From positions 558,001 to 622,000 of the forward strand of contig NZ_CP046956.1 of the NCBI RefSeq assembly GCF_017792025.1: a stretch of DNA of 64,000 bases, in the 5' to 3' direction. Both the position numbers and the translations under genes were made by a program. Shown here piece after piece: positions 1 through 8,617 of this stretch. The stretch comes from Sediminibacillus dalangtanensis (GTDB taxonomy: Bacteria; Bacillota; Bacilli; Bacillales; Amphibacillaceae). How positions within the stretch are numbered: position 1 is the stretch's first letter; every line of letters begins with the position of its first letter. The notes under the pieces are model-generated. The model saw only the letters and a list, made by a program, of their open reading frames with translations, did no database searches and had not been told where the DNA came from.

Positions 1-439
1 CCATATAGTGAAATCCTACTGCGACCCCATAAAAAGCTGCTTCCACCCCTTCGATATCCGTTCCAAATACAATAAAGGCGATCAGCATGTTATAGACACA
101 GAAAAAAGCGATTTGAATCCAAAAGAAGCGGCCTTCGCCATTGGGGTGTTCCCTCTCCGCTTTATCCGCTGCTTTGTGGATGGCATAAAAGACTATTACG
201 CCGATAAGTCCGATGAAGTACAGCTCCGTTTCCATTGTCAATCCACCGGCTTTGTCTCCGTAGTCCTCTTGTTGTTTATGCAGAGATGGCAGGACGTAGA
301 CAAATACGTAAGAAACGGCGATCCCGCCTGAAAATGAAAGCCATCGTTCAGGGCCAAGCCGGGATGAAGCGATGATTTTGTTGGAGAATAATTGGACAAT
401 CAAATAAACAATTCCAATAATGATACTGCCAGCAGACAC
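1..439 (-). CDS. Multi-pass membrane protein, partial (runs off left edge)
   Basis: The reading frame starts at GTG 439, with GGAGG six to eight bases upstream, and continues without a stop off the left edge (at least 146 codons). It begins with residues VSAGSIIIGIVYLIVQLFSN and has a hydrophobic first segment, then SFSGGIAVSYVFVYVLPSLH, an acidic stretch (KQQEDYGDK), a second hydrophobic helix around ETELYFIGLIGVIVFYAI, a charged loop and a further hydrophobic stretch. The layout of short helices with a PSLHKQ motif recalls uncharacterised ZIP-like metal transporters, but I cannot assign it. It is divergent from the TDT transporter at 627; about 190 bases between the two starts hold the promoters. 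Confidence 0.7.
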   Translation of the reverse strand, partial: MSAGSIIIGIVYLIVQLFSNKIIASSRLGPERWLSFSGGIAVSYVFVYVLPSLHKQQEDYGDKAGGLTMETELYFIGLIGVIVFYAIHKAADKAEREHPNGEGRFFWIQIAFFCVYNMLIAFIVFGTDIEGVEAAFYGVAVGFHYM

Positions 440-626
440 TTGGTTTCCTCCATCCTGATGATTTTTCCGTCATTTCAGCGATTCCCTTGGGGCTTTTGCA
501 ATAAACCAATATAACAAGTGCCAATCTGTTCCCTTTGCAGAGTGGCAGTAGACGTTTTACAATAAGAGCAGTGTTTTGTTTTATGTAAAAAGACGGGACG
601 CAGGAACGGAATCGTAGGTGAACAGC

Positions 627-1694
627 ATGAAGGCATTTATCAAACAAACTGCATCGGAATTGTTTCCCGGTTGTTTTGCCATGGTAATGGCGACCGGAGC
701 TTTATCGATTGCTGCAGAAGTACTTGGCATCGGGTGGATTGCCACCTCCTTATTGGTATTTAATATAGTCGTTTATCCACTGCTCTGGCTGCTGACGCTC
801 ATTCGGCTGATCGGATACTTTCCGCTCTTGGCTGCAGATTTTGCCAACCATGCGAAAGGGCCTGGTTTTTTTACGTTGATTGCTGGTACATGTATGCTGG
901 GCAGTCAATGGATCATTGTAACGGGGAACGCCTATCTGGCTTTCTGGCTGTGGGTAGTCGGCCTCGTTTTATGGTTGGCCATCATGTATAGTTTTTTTAC
1001 CATTGTCACGGTGCGAAAGGCGACGCCCACGCTGGAAATGGGAATAAATGGCGCCTGGCTTTTAGCTGTTGTGGCAGTCCAGTCCTTATCCATTTTAGGC
1101 AGTTTGTTAGCAGAAACATTGGAAACCGGGAAGCAGCTGATGTTGTTTCTGACTCTGAGCTTTCATTTGCTCGGATGCATGCTGTACATCATCCTGATTA
1201 CGCTGATTTTTTACAGGTTCATTTTTCTGAGGATGGAGCATGCGGAACTTACCCCGCCTTATTGGATCAATATGGGGGCAGTGGCGATCAGTACGATGGC
1301 TGGTTGTACCCTGTTGCTACATGGCGCCAGTTGGCAGCTGATTGATACAATCCGGCCGTTTCTGACGGGATTCACCCTATTTTTCTGGGTATTCGGGACC
1401 TGGTGGACCCCGCTTTTGCTGATTTTGTTTATATGGCGGCACTTGTACCATCGTTACCCGCTAAGCTATGAACCGCAGCAGTGGGGGATGGTGTTTCCGC
1501 TTGCGATGTACACAATCAGCACATTTTATTTAGCTACGGTGCTTCATCTGGATTTTTTGTTCTTCATCCCGGAGGTGATGGTATATGTCGCCATGACAGC
1601 TTGGTTGACCGTAACCATGGGATTACTTCGACATGTAGTCAAAAAATATCGTACTTATGAGGCAGATGGAAAGCAAACACAGCTTTACAGATGA
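627..1694 (+). CDS. TDT-family (TehA/SLAC1-like) transporter
   Basis: An integral membrane protein of about 355 residues with roughly ten hydrophobic segments. It opens with ELFPGCFAMVMATGALSIAA, the typical first helix of the tellurite-resistance/dicarboxylate transporter (TDT) family, which includes TehA, malate permease Mae1 and plant SLAC1. Such proteins move dicarboxylates or small anions across the cytoplasmic membrane; the substrate here is unknown. I start it at ATG 627 because AGGTGA lies five bases upstream; an in-frame GTG at 618 would overlap that ribosome binding site. The DUF488 gene follows after a 15-base gap on the same strand and is probably co-transcribed. Confidence 0.85.
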   Translation: MKAFIKQTASELFPGCFAMVMATGALSIAAEVLGIGWIATSLLVFNIVVYPLLWLLTLIRLIGYFPLLAADFANHAKGPGFFTLIAGTCMLGSQWIIVTGNAYLAFWLWVVGLVLWLAIMYSFFTIVTVRKATPTLEMGINGAWLLAVVAVQSLSILGSLLAETLETGKQLMLFLTLSFHLLGCMLYIILITLIFYRFIFLRMEHAELTPPYWINMGAVAISTMAGCTLLLHGASWQLIDTIRPFLTGFTLFFWVFGTWWTPLLLILFIWRHLYHRYPLSYEPQQWGMVFPLAMYTISTFYLATVLHLDFLFFIPEVMVYVAMTAWLTVTMGLLRHVVKKYRTYEADGKQTQLYR

Positions 1695-1709
1695 AGAGGA
1701 GGGCTAACG

Positions 1710-2072
1710 GTGCAGGTTAACAGAAAGCGGGTGTATGAGCAACCGGAAAACGAAGACGGTGTGCGCGTTTTGGTAGATCGGATTTGGCCTCGTGGTCTTA
1801 CGAAGCAAAAAGCGGCAGTGGATCATTGGCTGAAAGAGCTTGCACCGTCAACCGAACTGCGGAAATGGTTCCAGCATGATCCGATAAAGTTTCCGGAATT
1901 CAAACATAAATATATCCAGGAATTGGAGTCAGACGAAACAAAGAGAGAGCAAATCGATAAATTGGTAGCGATCATCAAAGAAAATCAGTCTGTGACACTC
2001 GTATATGCGGCGAAAGATACAGCGCATAACCAAGCGGTTGTTCTTCAAGAGTGGCTAAGCAGCATGTGCTGA
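1710..2072 (+). CDS. DUF488 family protein (YeaO-like)
   Basis: 120 residues starting at GTG behind a GAGGAGGG ribosome binding site. The conserved VLVDRIWPRGLTK near residue 21, the central LRKWFQHDPIKFPEFKHKY, and the late LVYAAKDTAHNQAVVLQEWL are the hallmarks of the DUF488/YeaO family. Members are small cytoplasmic alpha/beta proteins of unknown biochemical role. It sits 15 bases downstream of the TDT transporter, so the two probably share a transcript. The length is normal for the family. Confidence 0.9.
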   Translation: MQVNRKRVYEQPENEDGVRVLVDRIWPRGLTKQKAAVDHWLKELAPSTELRKWFQHDPIKFPEFKHKYIQELESDETKREQIDKLVAIIKENQSVTLVYAAKDTAHNQAVVLQEWLSSMC

Positions 2073-2146
2073 AAGGCCGTTGATTTGAGCATTGACGCTT
2101 TTGCTAGTAAAATAAAGGTGTAAAAACGATAGAGAGGATTGTTTTT

Positions 2147-2296
2147 ATGTTCAACCTTTTTAAGAAGAAAAAGTGTGCAATGTGCGGCCAGAAAGCAGTA
2201 AGGCCGACTGAATATATAAATGATAACGGCGAAAAGGTTCTCGTTTGCTACAAGTGTGTCCCATATGCGGAGAGAAGGGCCTTCCGGAAAGCATAA
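2147..2296 (+). CDS. Small protein with two CxxC motifs
   Basis: A 49-residue ORF starting at ATG 2147 behind AGAGAGG. The sequence reads MFNLFKKKKCAMCGQKAVRP and continues to a second motif, CYKCVPYAE. Two CxxC pairs 24 residues apart suggest a single zinc ribbon; the first ten residues are strongly basic. It has its own transcription signals: an apparent gap after the DUF488 gene and a strong terminator immediately downstream at 2312. I do not recognise a named family. It was supported by ribosome binding site, motif symmetry and terminator placement rather than homology. Confidence 0.65.
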   Translation: MFNLFKKKKCAMCGQKAVRPTEYINDNGEKVLVCYKCVPYAERRAFRKA

Positions 2297-2311
2297 CGAG
2301 GGAAAAACAAT

Positions 2312-2347
2312 GGCGTGCAAACCGATGTGGTTTGGCACGCCTTTTTT
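2312..2347. terminator. Bidirectional terminator
   Basis: Inverted repeat GGCGTGCAAACC / GGTTTGGCACGCC around a short loop, followed by T6 on the plus strand. On the minus strand it is preceded by A-rich sequence. It separates the convergent small CxxC gene and the membrane protein gene at 2346. Confidence 0.8.
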
Positions 2348-2774
2348 ATATGGTTGGATTCTTCGATTTTTCCGGAGCGTTTACATAGGTTAGAATCAAA
2401 ATATAAAACGGATATGCGAATAATCCAGACAAAATGATCACCCCGGATGCAGGGTTCGGTTGATCACCCGGGTTTGTGATAGGAAACAACCCGGCAAACC
2501 AGTAAGTAAAAATGAGAAAGAACGGAATCCACAATACTGCTGTCCAAAAACCGGCGTTTCGGCCTTTCAGCCATTTTTCACTTAATAGAAATATGCCAAT
2601 CGTCCCCACAATGAACAGTGTCAGCGTGACGGCGAGAAGTGTTCCATTGACGACTGTCGGCTTCCACCCGGTTAACCGGTATATTCGATAAATGTTTGCA
2701 GTCAGTTGGATTGGAATCAGTGCCATTAATGCATAAAGAATACTGACCCCGTTTAACTTCAGAAAGTATGGCAT
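2346..2774 (-). CDS. Four-helix membrane protein of unknown function
   Basis: About 142 residues with four predicted membrane segments (ILYALMALIPIQLTANIYRI, GTLLAVTLTLFIVGTIGIFL, FWTAVLWIPFFLIFTYWFAG and IILSGLFAYPFYILILTYV). I start it at ATG 2774 (MPYFLKLNG), which has GGAG eight bases upstream and lies 13 bases after the stop of the upstream dehydrogenase. A longer frame to 2813 would overlap that gene. It is in the same direction as and adjacent to the D-2-hydroxyacid dehydrogenase, so probably an operon. No family recognised. Confidence 0.75.
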   Translation of the reverse strand: MPYFLKLNGVSILYALMALIPIQLTANIYRIYRLTGWKPTVVNGTLLAVTLTLFIVGTIGIFLLSEKWLKGRNAGFWTAVLWIPFFLIFTYWFAGLFPITNPGDQPNPASGVIILSGLFAYPFYILILTYVNAPEKSKNPTI

Positions 2775-2787
2775 CCTTCCTTCTCCG

Positions 2788-3747
2788 TCAATATCCTTTG
2801 TCATAGTCGACAAGGTTGATGGAAGGTGCTGCTCCTTTGAGATACTCTTTTAGATTGGGAATGAAAATGTCTTCGATTACGCGCTTGTCATAATGTTCGG
2901 TGGAACCGGCCGAGTGCGGCGTCAGGATGACATTTTCCAGCTCCCAGAGCGGACTATCTTCCGGCAGCGGTTCTTTTTCAAATACATCCAGCCCTGCGCC
3001 GGCGATTTTTTCCGTTTTCAAGGCTTCCATCAAGGCGGGCTCGTCGACGACTTCTCCGCGGCCGATATTAATGAAAAAGCTGGAGGGTTTCATGGAATGG
3101 AACTGCTCTTTTCCGAATAAATGACGTGTTTCGCTGGTGAGCGGCACCGTGACGATGACATAGTCGCACGATGGTAGAACATCGTTCAGCCGTTCCGTGG
3201 TGACCATCTCATCGACAAACTCCTCCGGTTTTTGCGAATGCCTTACGCCGATTACCTTCATGCCGAATGCTTTGGCAATTTTGGCTGTTTCTTTCCCAAT
3301 CGCACCCATGCCGATAATGCCGGCTGTTTTCCGGTGTATTTCCAATTTCAACTGTTCATGGGCCCATGTTTTTGATTGCTGATTGCGGACATAGGCATGA
3401 ATCTTTCTTGTCAGGCCGAGCATGAGCGCGAAAATCGTCTCGGAAATCGGATAAGCGTGCACGCCGTTTGCGCTCGTCAAAGCGACATTACGTTCTGCGA
3501 ACCGGTCGAGAGGATGGCTGTCCACGCCGGCACTCCAGCTTTGCACCCAGCGAAGATTGGATTCGGCTTTCAGCGATTCGTTCATGTCTTTTTTCCAGCC
3601 GGCAATGATTTCTGCCGATTGGATGTGCCTCTGCCACGTTTCTTTCTCTTTTCCGACAATCACCTCCCAATCTGGTACAAGGTTTTCCACTTGGTCTTGG
3701 AGTTCTTTTTCAATGTTTTGTGCGATTATCAGTTTACGCTTGCTCAT
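2788..3747 (-). CDS. D-2-hydroxyacid dehydrogenase
   Basis: 319 residues, normal length for the NAD(P)-dependent D-isomer-specific 2-hydroxyacid dehydrogenase family, which reversibly reduces 2-oxoacids to D-2-hydroxyacids in the cytoplasm. The nucleotide-binding loop GMGAIG is at residues 146-151. The catalytic triad is visible as R230 (NIGRGEVVD), E259 (DVFEKEPLP) and H278 (LTPHSAG). A paralogue at 31597 has the loop and all three catalytic residues at identical positions. The exact substrate (glyoxylate, phosphoglycerate, other) cannot be read from sequence. Confidence 0.92.
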   Translation of the reverse strand: MSKRKLIIAQNIEKELQDQVENLVPDWEVIVGKEKETWQRHIQSAEIIAGWKKDMNESLKAESNLRWVQSWSAGVDSHPLDRFAERNVALTSANGVHAYPISETIFALMLGLTRKIHAYVRNQQSKTWAHEQLKLEIHRKTAGIIGMGAIGKETAKIAKAFGMKVIGVRHSQKPEEFVDEMVTTERLNDVLPSCDYVIVTVPLTSETRHLFGKEQFHSMKPSSFFINIGRGEVVDEPALMEALKTEKIAGAGLDVFEKEPLPEDSPLWELENVILTPHSAGSTEHYDKRVIEDIFIPNLKEYLKGAAPSINLVDYDKGY

Positions 3748-3848
3748 ATTGTCACCGCTTTCTATTATTTAATGATCTTTCCTTTCCATCATTCTATCAT
3801 GGCAGCGTAGTGAAAAGCGGATGATCCGCTTTTACGAAGGAGGAGGGG

Positions 3849-4058
3849 CTATCGTTTTGTATTGTTTTTCTTGAGCTGGTAGTAGTAGCCGGACAATGCG
3901 TAAATAAAGAGAGCGAGAAGAATAGCAATATCCATGTTATACAGGGAAAGGAGAGGATGCGGTGAGCGAAGAGAATCAAGAGCGCTGATGACCACCCCGA
4001 CAGGAACAAAAAGGAGGAGCCAGGTGAAATATTTCTGCTTTTCTATTGTTTTTTTCAT
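3849..4058 (-). CDS. Small two-helix membrane protein
   Basis: 69 residues with two hydrophobic segments (TWLLLFVPVGVVISAL and MDIAILLALFIYALSGYYY) and basic ends (MKKTIEKQK and QLKKNNTKR), predicting a small hairpin membrane protein with both ends in the cytoplasm. ATG 4058 has a perfect AGGAGG seven bases upstream. It begins ten bases after the stop of the ResA-like gene and is likely co-transcribed with it. No family recognised. An overlapping frame (3797-4009) lacks a ribosome binding site and was discarded. Confidence 0.7.
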   Translation of the reverse strand: MKKTIEKQKYFTWLLLFVPVGVVISALDSLRSPHPLLSLYNMDIAILLALFIYALSGYYYQLKKNNTKR

Positions 4059-4068
4059 AGACTGCCTC

Positions 4069-4575
4069 CTAATGTACTGATTTTATTTCCTCTAAATATA
4101 CATATAGCTGCTCTTCTGTTAGTTCACCCACGTGCCTGTTGACTATCTTTCCGTTCGCATCGATAAAGTAAGTGCTTGGAAGATAATTCACTTGATATTT
4201 ATCCATTAATTTCTGTCCTTTATCTAGTAAGATAGGGAGCTGTAGATTGTTTTCTTCGGAAAAGCTTTCAACAATTTGTTTATTTTCACCTGCATTTACT
4301 GTTAAAAATACGATCTGGGAATCTCGGTATTGTCGGGAGGCTGCTTCCAAAACGGGCATCTCCCGCTGACAAGGCTCGCACCAACTTCCCCAGAAATTCA
4401 CCATTAATGCTTTTCCTTGAAAGTCTTCCTTGTTGACAATATGCCCGGCAAGCGTGGGCAGCTGGAAAGAAGGTGCCTCTGGGCTGGGATTTTGTACCTC
4501 CTGGTGTGATTTTAAAACCTGAGAAAGAAAAAGTACGATTAACAATGTAACCAGCAAACTGCCAATAACGGTCAA
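4069..4575 (-). CDS. Membrane-anchored thioredoxin-like protein (ResA/TlpA family)
   Basis: An N-terminal membrane anchor (residues 3-20) is followed by an extracytoplasmic thioredoxin fold. The active-site motif WCEPC has cysteines at 66 and 69, as in ResA, which reduces apocytochrome c haem-binding cysteines; the cis-proline is P133 (YLPSTYF). Such proteins act outside the membrane in disulfide reduction, for example in cytochrome maturation or spore formation. The start is uncertain. The only standard start near is TTG 4575, but the nearest good ribosome binding site (GGAGGG) lies 18 bases further upstream. Starting earlier would add the basic residues RK expected before the anchor. No resB/resC genes are nearby, so the partner is unknown. 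Confidence 0.85.
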   Translation of the reverse strand: MTVIGSLLVTLLIVLFLSQVLKSHQEVQNPSPEAPSFQLPTLAGHIVNKEDFQGKALMVNFWGSWCEPCQREMPVLEAASRQYRDSQIVFLTVNAGENKQIVESFSEENNLQLPILLDKGQKLMDKYQVNYLPSTYFIDANGKIVNRHVGELTEEQLYVYLEEIKSVH

Positions 4576-4807
4576 TAATTTACGGATAACTATCCCTCCA
4601 TAAAATCCGATAATTGTATTTTATCATACCTGGAGTTTGTTGGTTCGCTTCAAAAAATACATTCTTCCAAAATATGCAGTCAAGGAGGAGCGGCTATGCT
4701 TAAAACAGGACCACAAACGAAAAAGAGAATCAATCTTCATATGTGAAACTAGGAGGAAAAAGAAAAGCTTGCAGAAAACAAAAAGTTTCCTTGCAAGCTG
4801 AGCGGAT

Positions 4808-5026
4808 TCACCTGTTTTCTGTTTGGCTTTCGCGATCATCCTCCTGAGAGGAAGGGAGGGGGGGCTCCGGATTGTTGTCACTTACCAGCTCGTTGGCAGA
4901 CTTTTTAAATTCTTTTAGCGTACTCCCCAAAGCTCTGCCGACTTCTGGCAGCTTTGATGGACCGAAAATGATCAACGCAAGAATGACCAGCAAAATCAAA
5001 CCAGGAATACCGATGTTTTGCAGCAT
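4808..5026 (-). CDS. tatA: Twin-arginine translocase subunit TatA
   Basis: 72 residues starting at ATG 5026, with AGGAGG six bases upstream. The N-terminal helix [19 protein letters not shown], the [14 protein letters not shown] hinge and amphipathic helix, and the acidic low-complexity tail are diagnostic of TatA/TatE. TatA oligomers form the pore for folded twin-arginine substrates. It lies 14 bases downstream of the gene for a PhoX-like protein with a twin-arginine signal, mirroring the B. subtilis phoD-tatAd-tatCd arrangement, but no tatC gene is present in the window. A longer frame upstream is an artefact overlapping the phosphatase gene. Confidence 0.93.
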   Translation of the reverse strand: MLQNIGIPGLILLVILALIIFGPSKLPEVGRALGSTLKEFKKSANELVSDNNPEPPLPSSQEDDRESQTENR

Positions 5027-5040
5027 GTTTATCCTCCTGA

Positions 5041-6498
5041 CTATAGTATAGGAACGCCGTGGCGCTCCAGGGCAGCCACTTCCAAGTCTGACATGCCCTG
5101 CTGTTCGGCAAAAGCTGTAAGCTCTCCGGAAACGGAAGGACCTAAGCCTGCCGGTGGTGCGGCGTGAGCCATCTGGCGTTGTCGGCCTGCATTTCTCCGG
5201 GCAAATGGCCCCCAAATTGCAAAGGTGATTCCGGGTGTTTGCATGTTGACGAAGAACGTGCGCCCGTCAGGTGAAAAAGTTGGACCGGCAAGTTCCGAAT
5301 CATTTAACTTGTTTTCGGCAAATTGATAGACCTGTCCCTCCGGAGTGATTCCCATTACACGGTCATTTCCCGGACCATCCTCGACAAACCAGACATCTCC
5401 CCAGGGGGTGATGCAGAGATTGTCGGGCATCTCCATTTCATTGGCGCTAGCTGCTTCATAAAATAGCTCAAGCTGGTTGGTCGCAGGAATGTACCGGTAA
5501 ATCCTGCCCTGCTCGCCTGTGCTGCTTCTTGCGGAAGTGTCGCTGAACCAGAAAACGCCGGCAGAAAATTGCGATCCCTCCAGCCTGCTGAATTGGATGC
5601 ATCCCTTTGCTTCCGCATCATCGCTGGCTTTTTCCGGGTTAATGGTCTTCCAGATGACGTTATACTTTTTATGCGGATACAGTGACTCCGCATGACGGTT
5701 TGGCGTTTCTTCATATGCTGCTGCCTGCAGAGTTCCGCCTTTTTGCAGTGCGCCTGGCCGCGGACTTGGATCGACAGGAATAAAACGATAAAGAAAGCTT
5801 GGAGAGGAATCCTCTGTTAAATACACCATTCCGGTAGCGGGATCGACATCACATGCCTCATGGGAAAAGGCGCCCATTTCCCGAATAGGAGTACGTGACC
5901 GTTTGTTTTCCGGATCATTCGGATCCACTTCAAATACATAGCCATGTCCCCTTTCTAAGGTTTCCTCGCAGGTGAGCCATGTTCCCCATGGTGTCCCGCC
6001 CCCCGCGCAATTGCGGATCGTGCCGGATGAAGAAACATATTCATCGATCACTTTCCGGTTCGGCCCGACTACCAAAGCAGTAGTTCCTCCAGTATTGTCT
6101 TTGTCGTACGGATTTTTTCCGATAACCGGGTAGGAGGTATTTCCGGTCAATTCGTGGTTGCGGACAAGCACAGTAGAGTTATGCTTGCCGGGGAATGCTG
6201 CCATGCCGTCAAATGCAGAAGGGATCGGACGTCCATCTGATAACTGTCCCCCTTCTTCGGAAATAATCCGGTATTGGAATCCACTTGGCAAATCGAGAAT
6301 GCCTCCGGGATCCTTCTGTAGTTTGCCATAGCCGTTAAAGATACTGTCCTGGTTTTTATTACTGGCGGCCATTAGCGATTGAGTACCAGGGAAAGAGAGA
6401 ATCCCGGTTGTCCCCAACAATGCGATCGTACTTAATCCACCGACTTTTAAAAAATCTCTCCTATCCAAATTCGAAGGCTTCCTTTGCAAAACAATCAT
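5041..6498 (-). CDS. PhoX-family (DUF839) phosphatase, Tat-exported
   Basis: 485 residues. The N-terminus carries a twin-arginine signal, [11 protein letters not shown] (R13, R14), followed by a hydrophobic core and an AxA-like cleavage region near SLMAASN. The body matches the DUF839/PhoX beta-propeller family ([30 protein letters not shown] and [16 protein letters not shown]), which in studied members are calcium/iron-dependent phosphomonoesterases secreted folded. The clustered tatA immediately downstream fits Tat export. Start: ATG 6498 has AAGGAGGA almost touching it, so TTG at 6489 with a ten-base spacing is a possible alternative. No Pho box was confirmed upstream. Confidence 0.9.
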   Translation of the reverse strand: MIVLQRKPSNLDRRDFLKVGGLSTIALLGTTGILSFPGTQSLMAASNKNQDSIFNGYGKLQKDPGGILDLPSGFQYRIISEEGGQLSDGRPIPSAFDGMAAFPGKHNSTVLVRNHELTGNTSYPVIGKNPYDKDNTGGTTALVVGPNRKVIDEYVSSSGTIRNCAGGGTPWGTWLTCEETLERGHGYVFEVDPNDPENKRSRTPIREMGAFSHEACDVDPATGMVYLTEDSSPSFLYRFIPVDPSPRPGALQKGGTLQAAAYEETPNRHAESLYPHKKYNVIWKTINPEKASDDAEAKGCIQFSRLEGSQFSAGVFWFSDTSARSSTGEQGRIYRYIPATNQLELFYEAASANEMEMPDNLCITPWGDVWFVEDGPGNDRVMGITPEGQVYQFAENKLNDSELAGPTFSPDGRTFFVNMQTPGITFAIWGPFARRNAGRQRQMAHAAPPAGLGPSVSGELTAFAEQQGMSDLEVAALERHGVPIL

Positions 6499-6765
6499 TC
6501 CTCCTTGGGTCCGTGTGCTGACAGGTCTTTGAAGAATCCTCTACTATCAAGCTAGCATCCTTCTTTTAAAACTAGATATAGTTGGTGTAAAGCCTTTGTG
6601 AACCAAGAAAAATGATGAAATGGTAATAGGTAAAGAGAAGGAGAAAAAGGAGAGATTGGGTCAGAAGACAACAAAAAGCAGGAATAAGGTATCAAGGTAA
6701 AATTGGAATGAACAATTTCCGTAATGGAACAACTATATTATAATATGGACAAGGGGGTTGAGGAT

Positions 6766-6990
6766 ATGGAAGACCAAACGGTATCGGAGAGCCGTTATAT
6801 GATGGTGAAAATGAACAGCATGGAAACGGCGACAATCCGAAACATAGATCCTACTTTTTACGTCTATGATAAAAAAGGAGAGGAGACCATCTCTTTTTCC
6901 GTTTCCGAGATTGCTGATTTAGAAAATAAAGAACTGAAAGCTTATTTAAAAGAGTATTTTCAGCAACTGGCAGAAGAAGCCTCCAAATAG
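6766..6990 (+). CDS. Small acidic protein of unknown function
   Basis: About 74 residues from ATG 6766 (MEDQTVSESRYMMVKMNSME), rich in E and K, no membrane segment, predicted alpha/beta. I prefer this start over ATG 6724 because a TATAAT -10 box at about 6739-6744 would place transcription initiation downstream of 6724, and GGGGG lies eight bases before 6766. The stop codon lies inside the loop of its own terminator. No family recognised. Confidence 0.6.
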   Translation: MEDQTVSESRYMMVKMNSMETATIRNIDPTFYVYDKKGEETISFSVSEIADLENKELKAYLKEYFQQLAEEASK

Positions 6991-7002
6991 GAGGCTTCTT
7001 TT
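6976..7002 (+). terminator. Terminator with stop codon in its loop
   Basis: Stem GAAGCCTCC / GGAGGCTTC with loop AAATA, followed by TTTT. The stop codon of the preceding gene (6988-6990) lies in the loop and right arm. A near-identical stem recurs at 7498-7525. Confidence 0.8.
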
Positions 7003-7068
7003 ACTATTTACTGACGTTCTGTTCAGGCTCGGAGACTTGCTTAATCTGACTTAGCGTAGCGCCGTTAC

Positions 7069-7326
7069 TTAAGTCTCCGTGTTATAGGAACCAAAGTACG
7101 TTTCCCCTTCTTCGATTAAATTCCATGTGTTCTCATTTTTGATTTTTATAGTAAACTCTTTCTCCTCTTTATCAAATGGATCTATAACTTCTATAGAATA
7201 TGAATGGTGTGTGGAATCTTCATGTTTTTGTTTTACTTTTATGTAACTTGCAGTAATGTTTTGGCTGCAGCCAGATGTCACCATTTACAAAATAATGAAG
7301 GGTACTAATCTAGTCTTAAAAAACAT
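7069..7326 (-). pseudogene. Lipoprotein gene interrupted by TAA inside the signal peptide
   Basis: From ATG 7326, which has AGGAGG seven bases upstream, the frame reads MFFKTRLVPFIIL, then TAA (7285-7287), then MVTSGCSQNITAS and on to 7069 in the same frame. Read through, this is a textbook lipoprotein signal: basic n-region, hydrophobic h-region, and a lipobox ending in SGC with the lipidated cysteine at codon 20. The mature part of about 65 residues (KVKQKHEDSTHHSYSIEVID and so on) is otherwise intact. As it stands the product would lack its signal peptide. It is either a recent nonsense mutation or a sequencing error at one base. Confidence 0.75.
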
Positions 7327-7496
7327 ACTTATCCTCCTAAATAATGTTGAAGGAATAATACGATGATAGTTATCTAGCCATTAGTTTAGCGGAAAACATA
7401 GAAAATACCAATTTTTATTATATACCTTGTAAAAAAAAATATTGTAGGCTCTTTTGTACACAGAACCTTTCGGGAAAAATCCTAAAAGTAACAAAA

Positions 7497-7526
7497 AGAG
7501 GCCTCCAAATAGGGGGGGGGCTTCTT
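7497..7526. terminator. Bidirectional terminator with G9 tract
   Basis: GAGGCCTCC, then AAATA, then a run of nine G (7512-7520) and CTTCTTTTT; T-rich on both strands. It ends the DUF4003 gene on the minus strand. The CCTCCAAATAGG core repeats the terminator at 6976. Confidence 0.7.
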
Positions 7527-7547
7527 TTTGTTATCACTTGCCCGTCA

Positions 7548-8540
7548 TTAACTGCTGCTTGAGGCAGCCGCAGCTGAGGCTCCTGCAACAGCTGCAAGCA
7601 TGGCTGCCTGTTGTGCCTGTATAACGGTTTCCATCGTGGTGTAAAGGCTTGTTTCCAGCAGGGATGAATCTGCGAGCTTTTCGCTCATGAACAAATTGAT
7701 GGCTAGGATGGTCGTGATATCCTTTTGCCAACGGAATGACTTGTGTTTGTTTAACTCATCGATAATTTGACTGATGACATCCAACTCGACGAGATCCTCC
7801 GGCAGCAGTGCCAGCATGCCCATCTCCGGATAAAACTTGGTTTTCTGTTTAATTCCTGCCTGTCCAAAAGCCTGATAAATATGGGATGTACGCTCGACAA
7901 GCAAATCCACATCGACATGCTCATCCAATGTCAGGATATGACTGAGAAACTGTAAGTCATTCCCCTTGCGGAACCCCTGGTTGTTCAGCCGCTCGTAATA
8001 CGCTTCTGTCCGGTCGGTCAATTCCGTTACAGTGCCATCGTTTTGAGCCAGCAGTGCTGCCAGTGGATAATCACTGCTGGAGGTAAGAAAACTGTGCTCG
8101 TCCTTCATCTTTTGGAACATCGCATCCGTCTTGAGAATGTCATCGCTGAAATCGCCGTTTTCCTTTGCATGGGAAAGCAGGACCATGGCGGAAATATAGG
8201 TGAAGATTCCGCGACGGAACCCTGTCTCTATCAGCCTTTTATATATCCTGCGCAATTCCTGGAATTTTTCCCGGGGATTCGCAAACCGGACATCGAGCAT
8301 CGCGGCAATGGTGAATCTGGAATGAGATTTCAGCGAGGAAAACATCCCCACTTCCTGTTTTATATAGTCAGCTAGGCGGACAAATCTTCCGTAATCAAAC
8401 GTTTTCCCGTTTACAACATACATGGAAGCGGCCATCATCAGTATCCGCTGGTCTGAAACTTTCCATTTCAACTTTGCTTTCAGTTCGTCAAAAATTTCTA
8501 AGTTCGCTGAGGCCTTCTGCTGTAGTTCTTGGGTATACAT
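7548..8540 (-). CDS. DUF4003 family protein
   Basis: 330 residues, cytoplasmic, mostly helical. The sequence pattern (LKWKVSDQRILMMAASMYVVNGKTFD near the start, then SRFTIAAMLDVRFANPREKF, RRGIFTYISAMVLL and SDYPLAALLAQND) matches the DUF4003 family found in Bacillus and relatives; its function is unknown. The last 20 residues are almost only alanine and serine (AAMLAAVAGASAAAASSSS), probably a disordered tail. Start ATG 8540; the upstream ribosome binding site is weak (GGACG). Monocistronic, ended by the G9 terminator. Confidence 0.85.
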   Translation of the reverse strand: MYTQELQQKASANLEIFDELKAKLKWKVSDQRILMMAASMYVVNGKTFDYGRFVRLADYIKQEVGMFSSLKSHSRFTIAAMLDVRFANPREKFQELRRIYKRLIETGFRRGIFTYISAMVLLSHAKENGDFSDDILKTDAMFQKMKDEHSFLTSSSDYPLAALLAQNDGTVTELTDRTEAYYERLNNQGFRKGNDLQFLSHILTLDEHVDVDLLVERTSHIYQAFGQAGIKQKTKFYPEMGMLALLPEDLVELDVISQIIDELNKHKSFRWQKDITTILAINLFMSEKLADSSLLETSLYTTMETVIQAQQAAMLAAVAGASAAAASSSS

Positions 8541-8617
8541 GTAAACACGTCCTTGTTAGTGCGGTTTACTAAGTATACGAAAGCTATCTGCTAAAAGTTT
8601 CATTCACACCGGTAAAA

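Noticed and set aside
4624..4881. 85-residue ORF on the minus strand
   Set aside because: Overlaps the 3' end of tatA in another frame and has no ribosome binding site.
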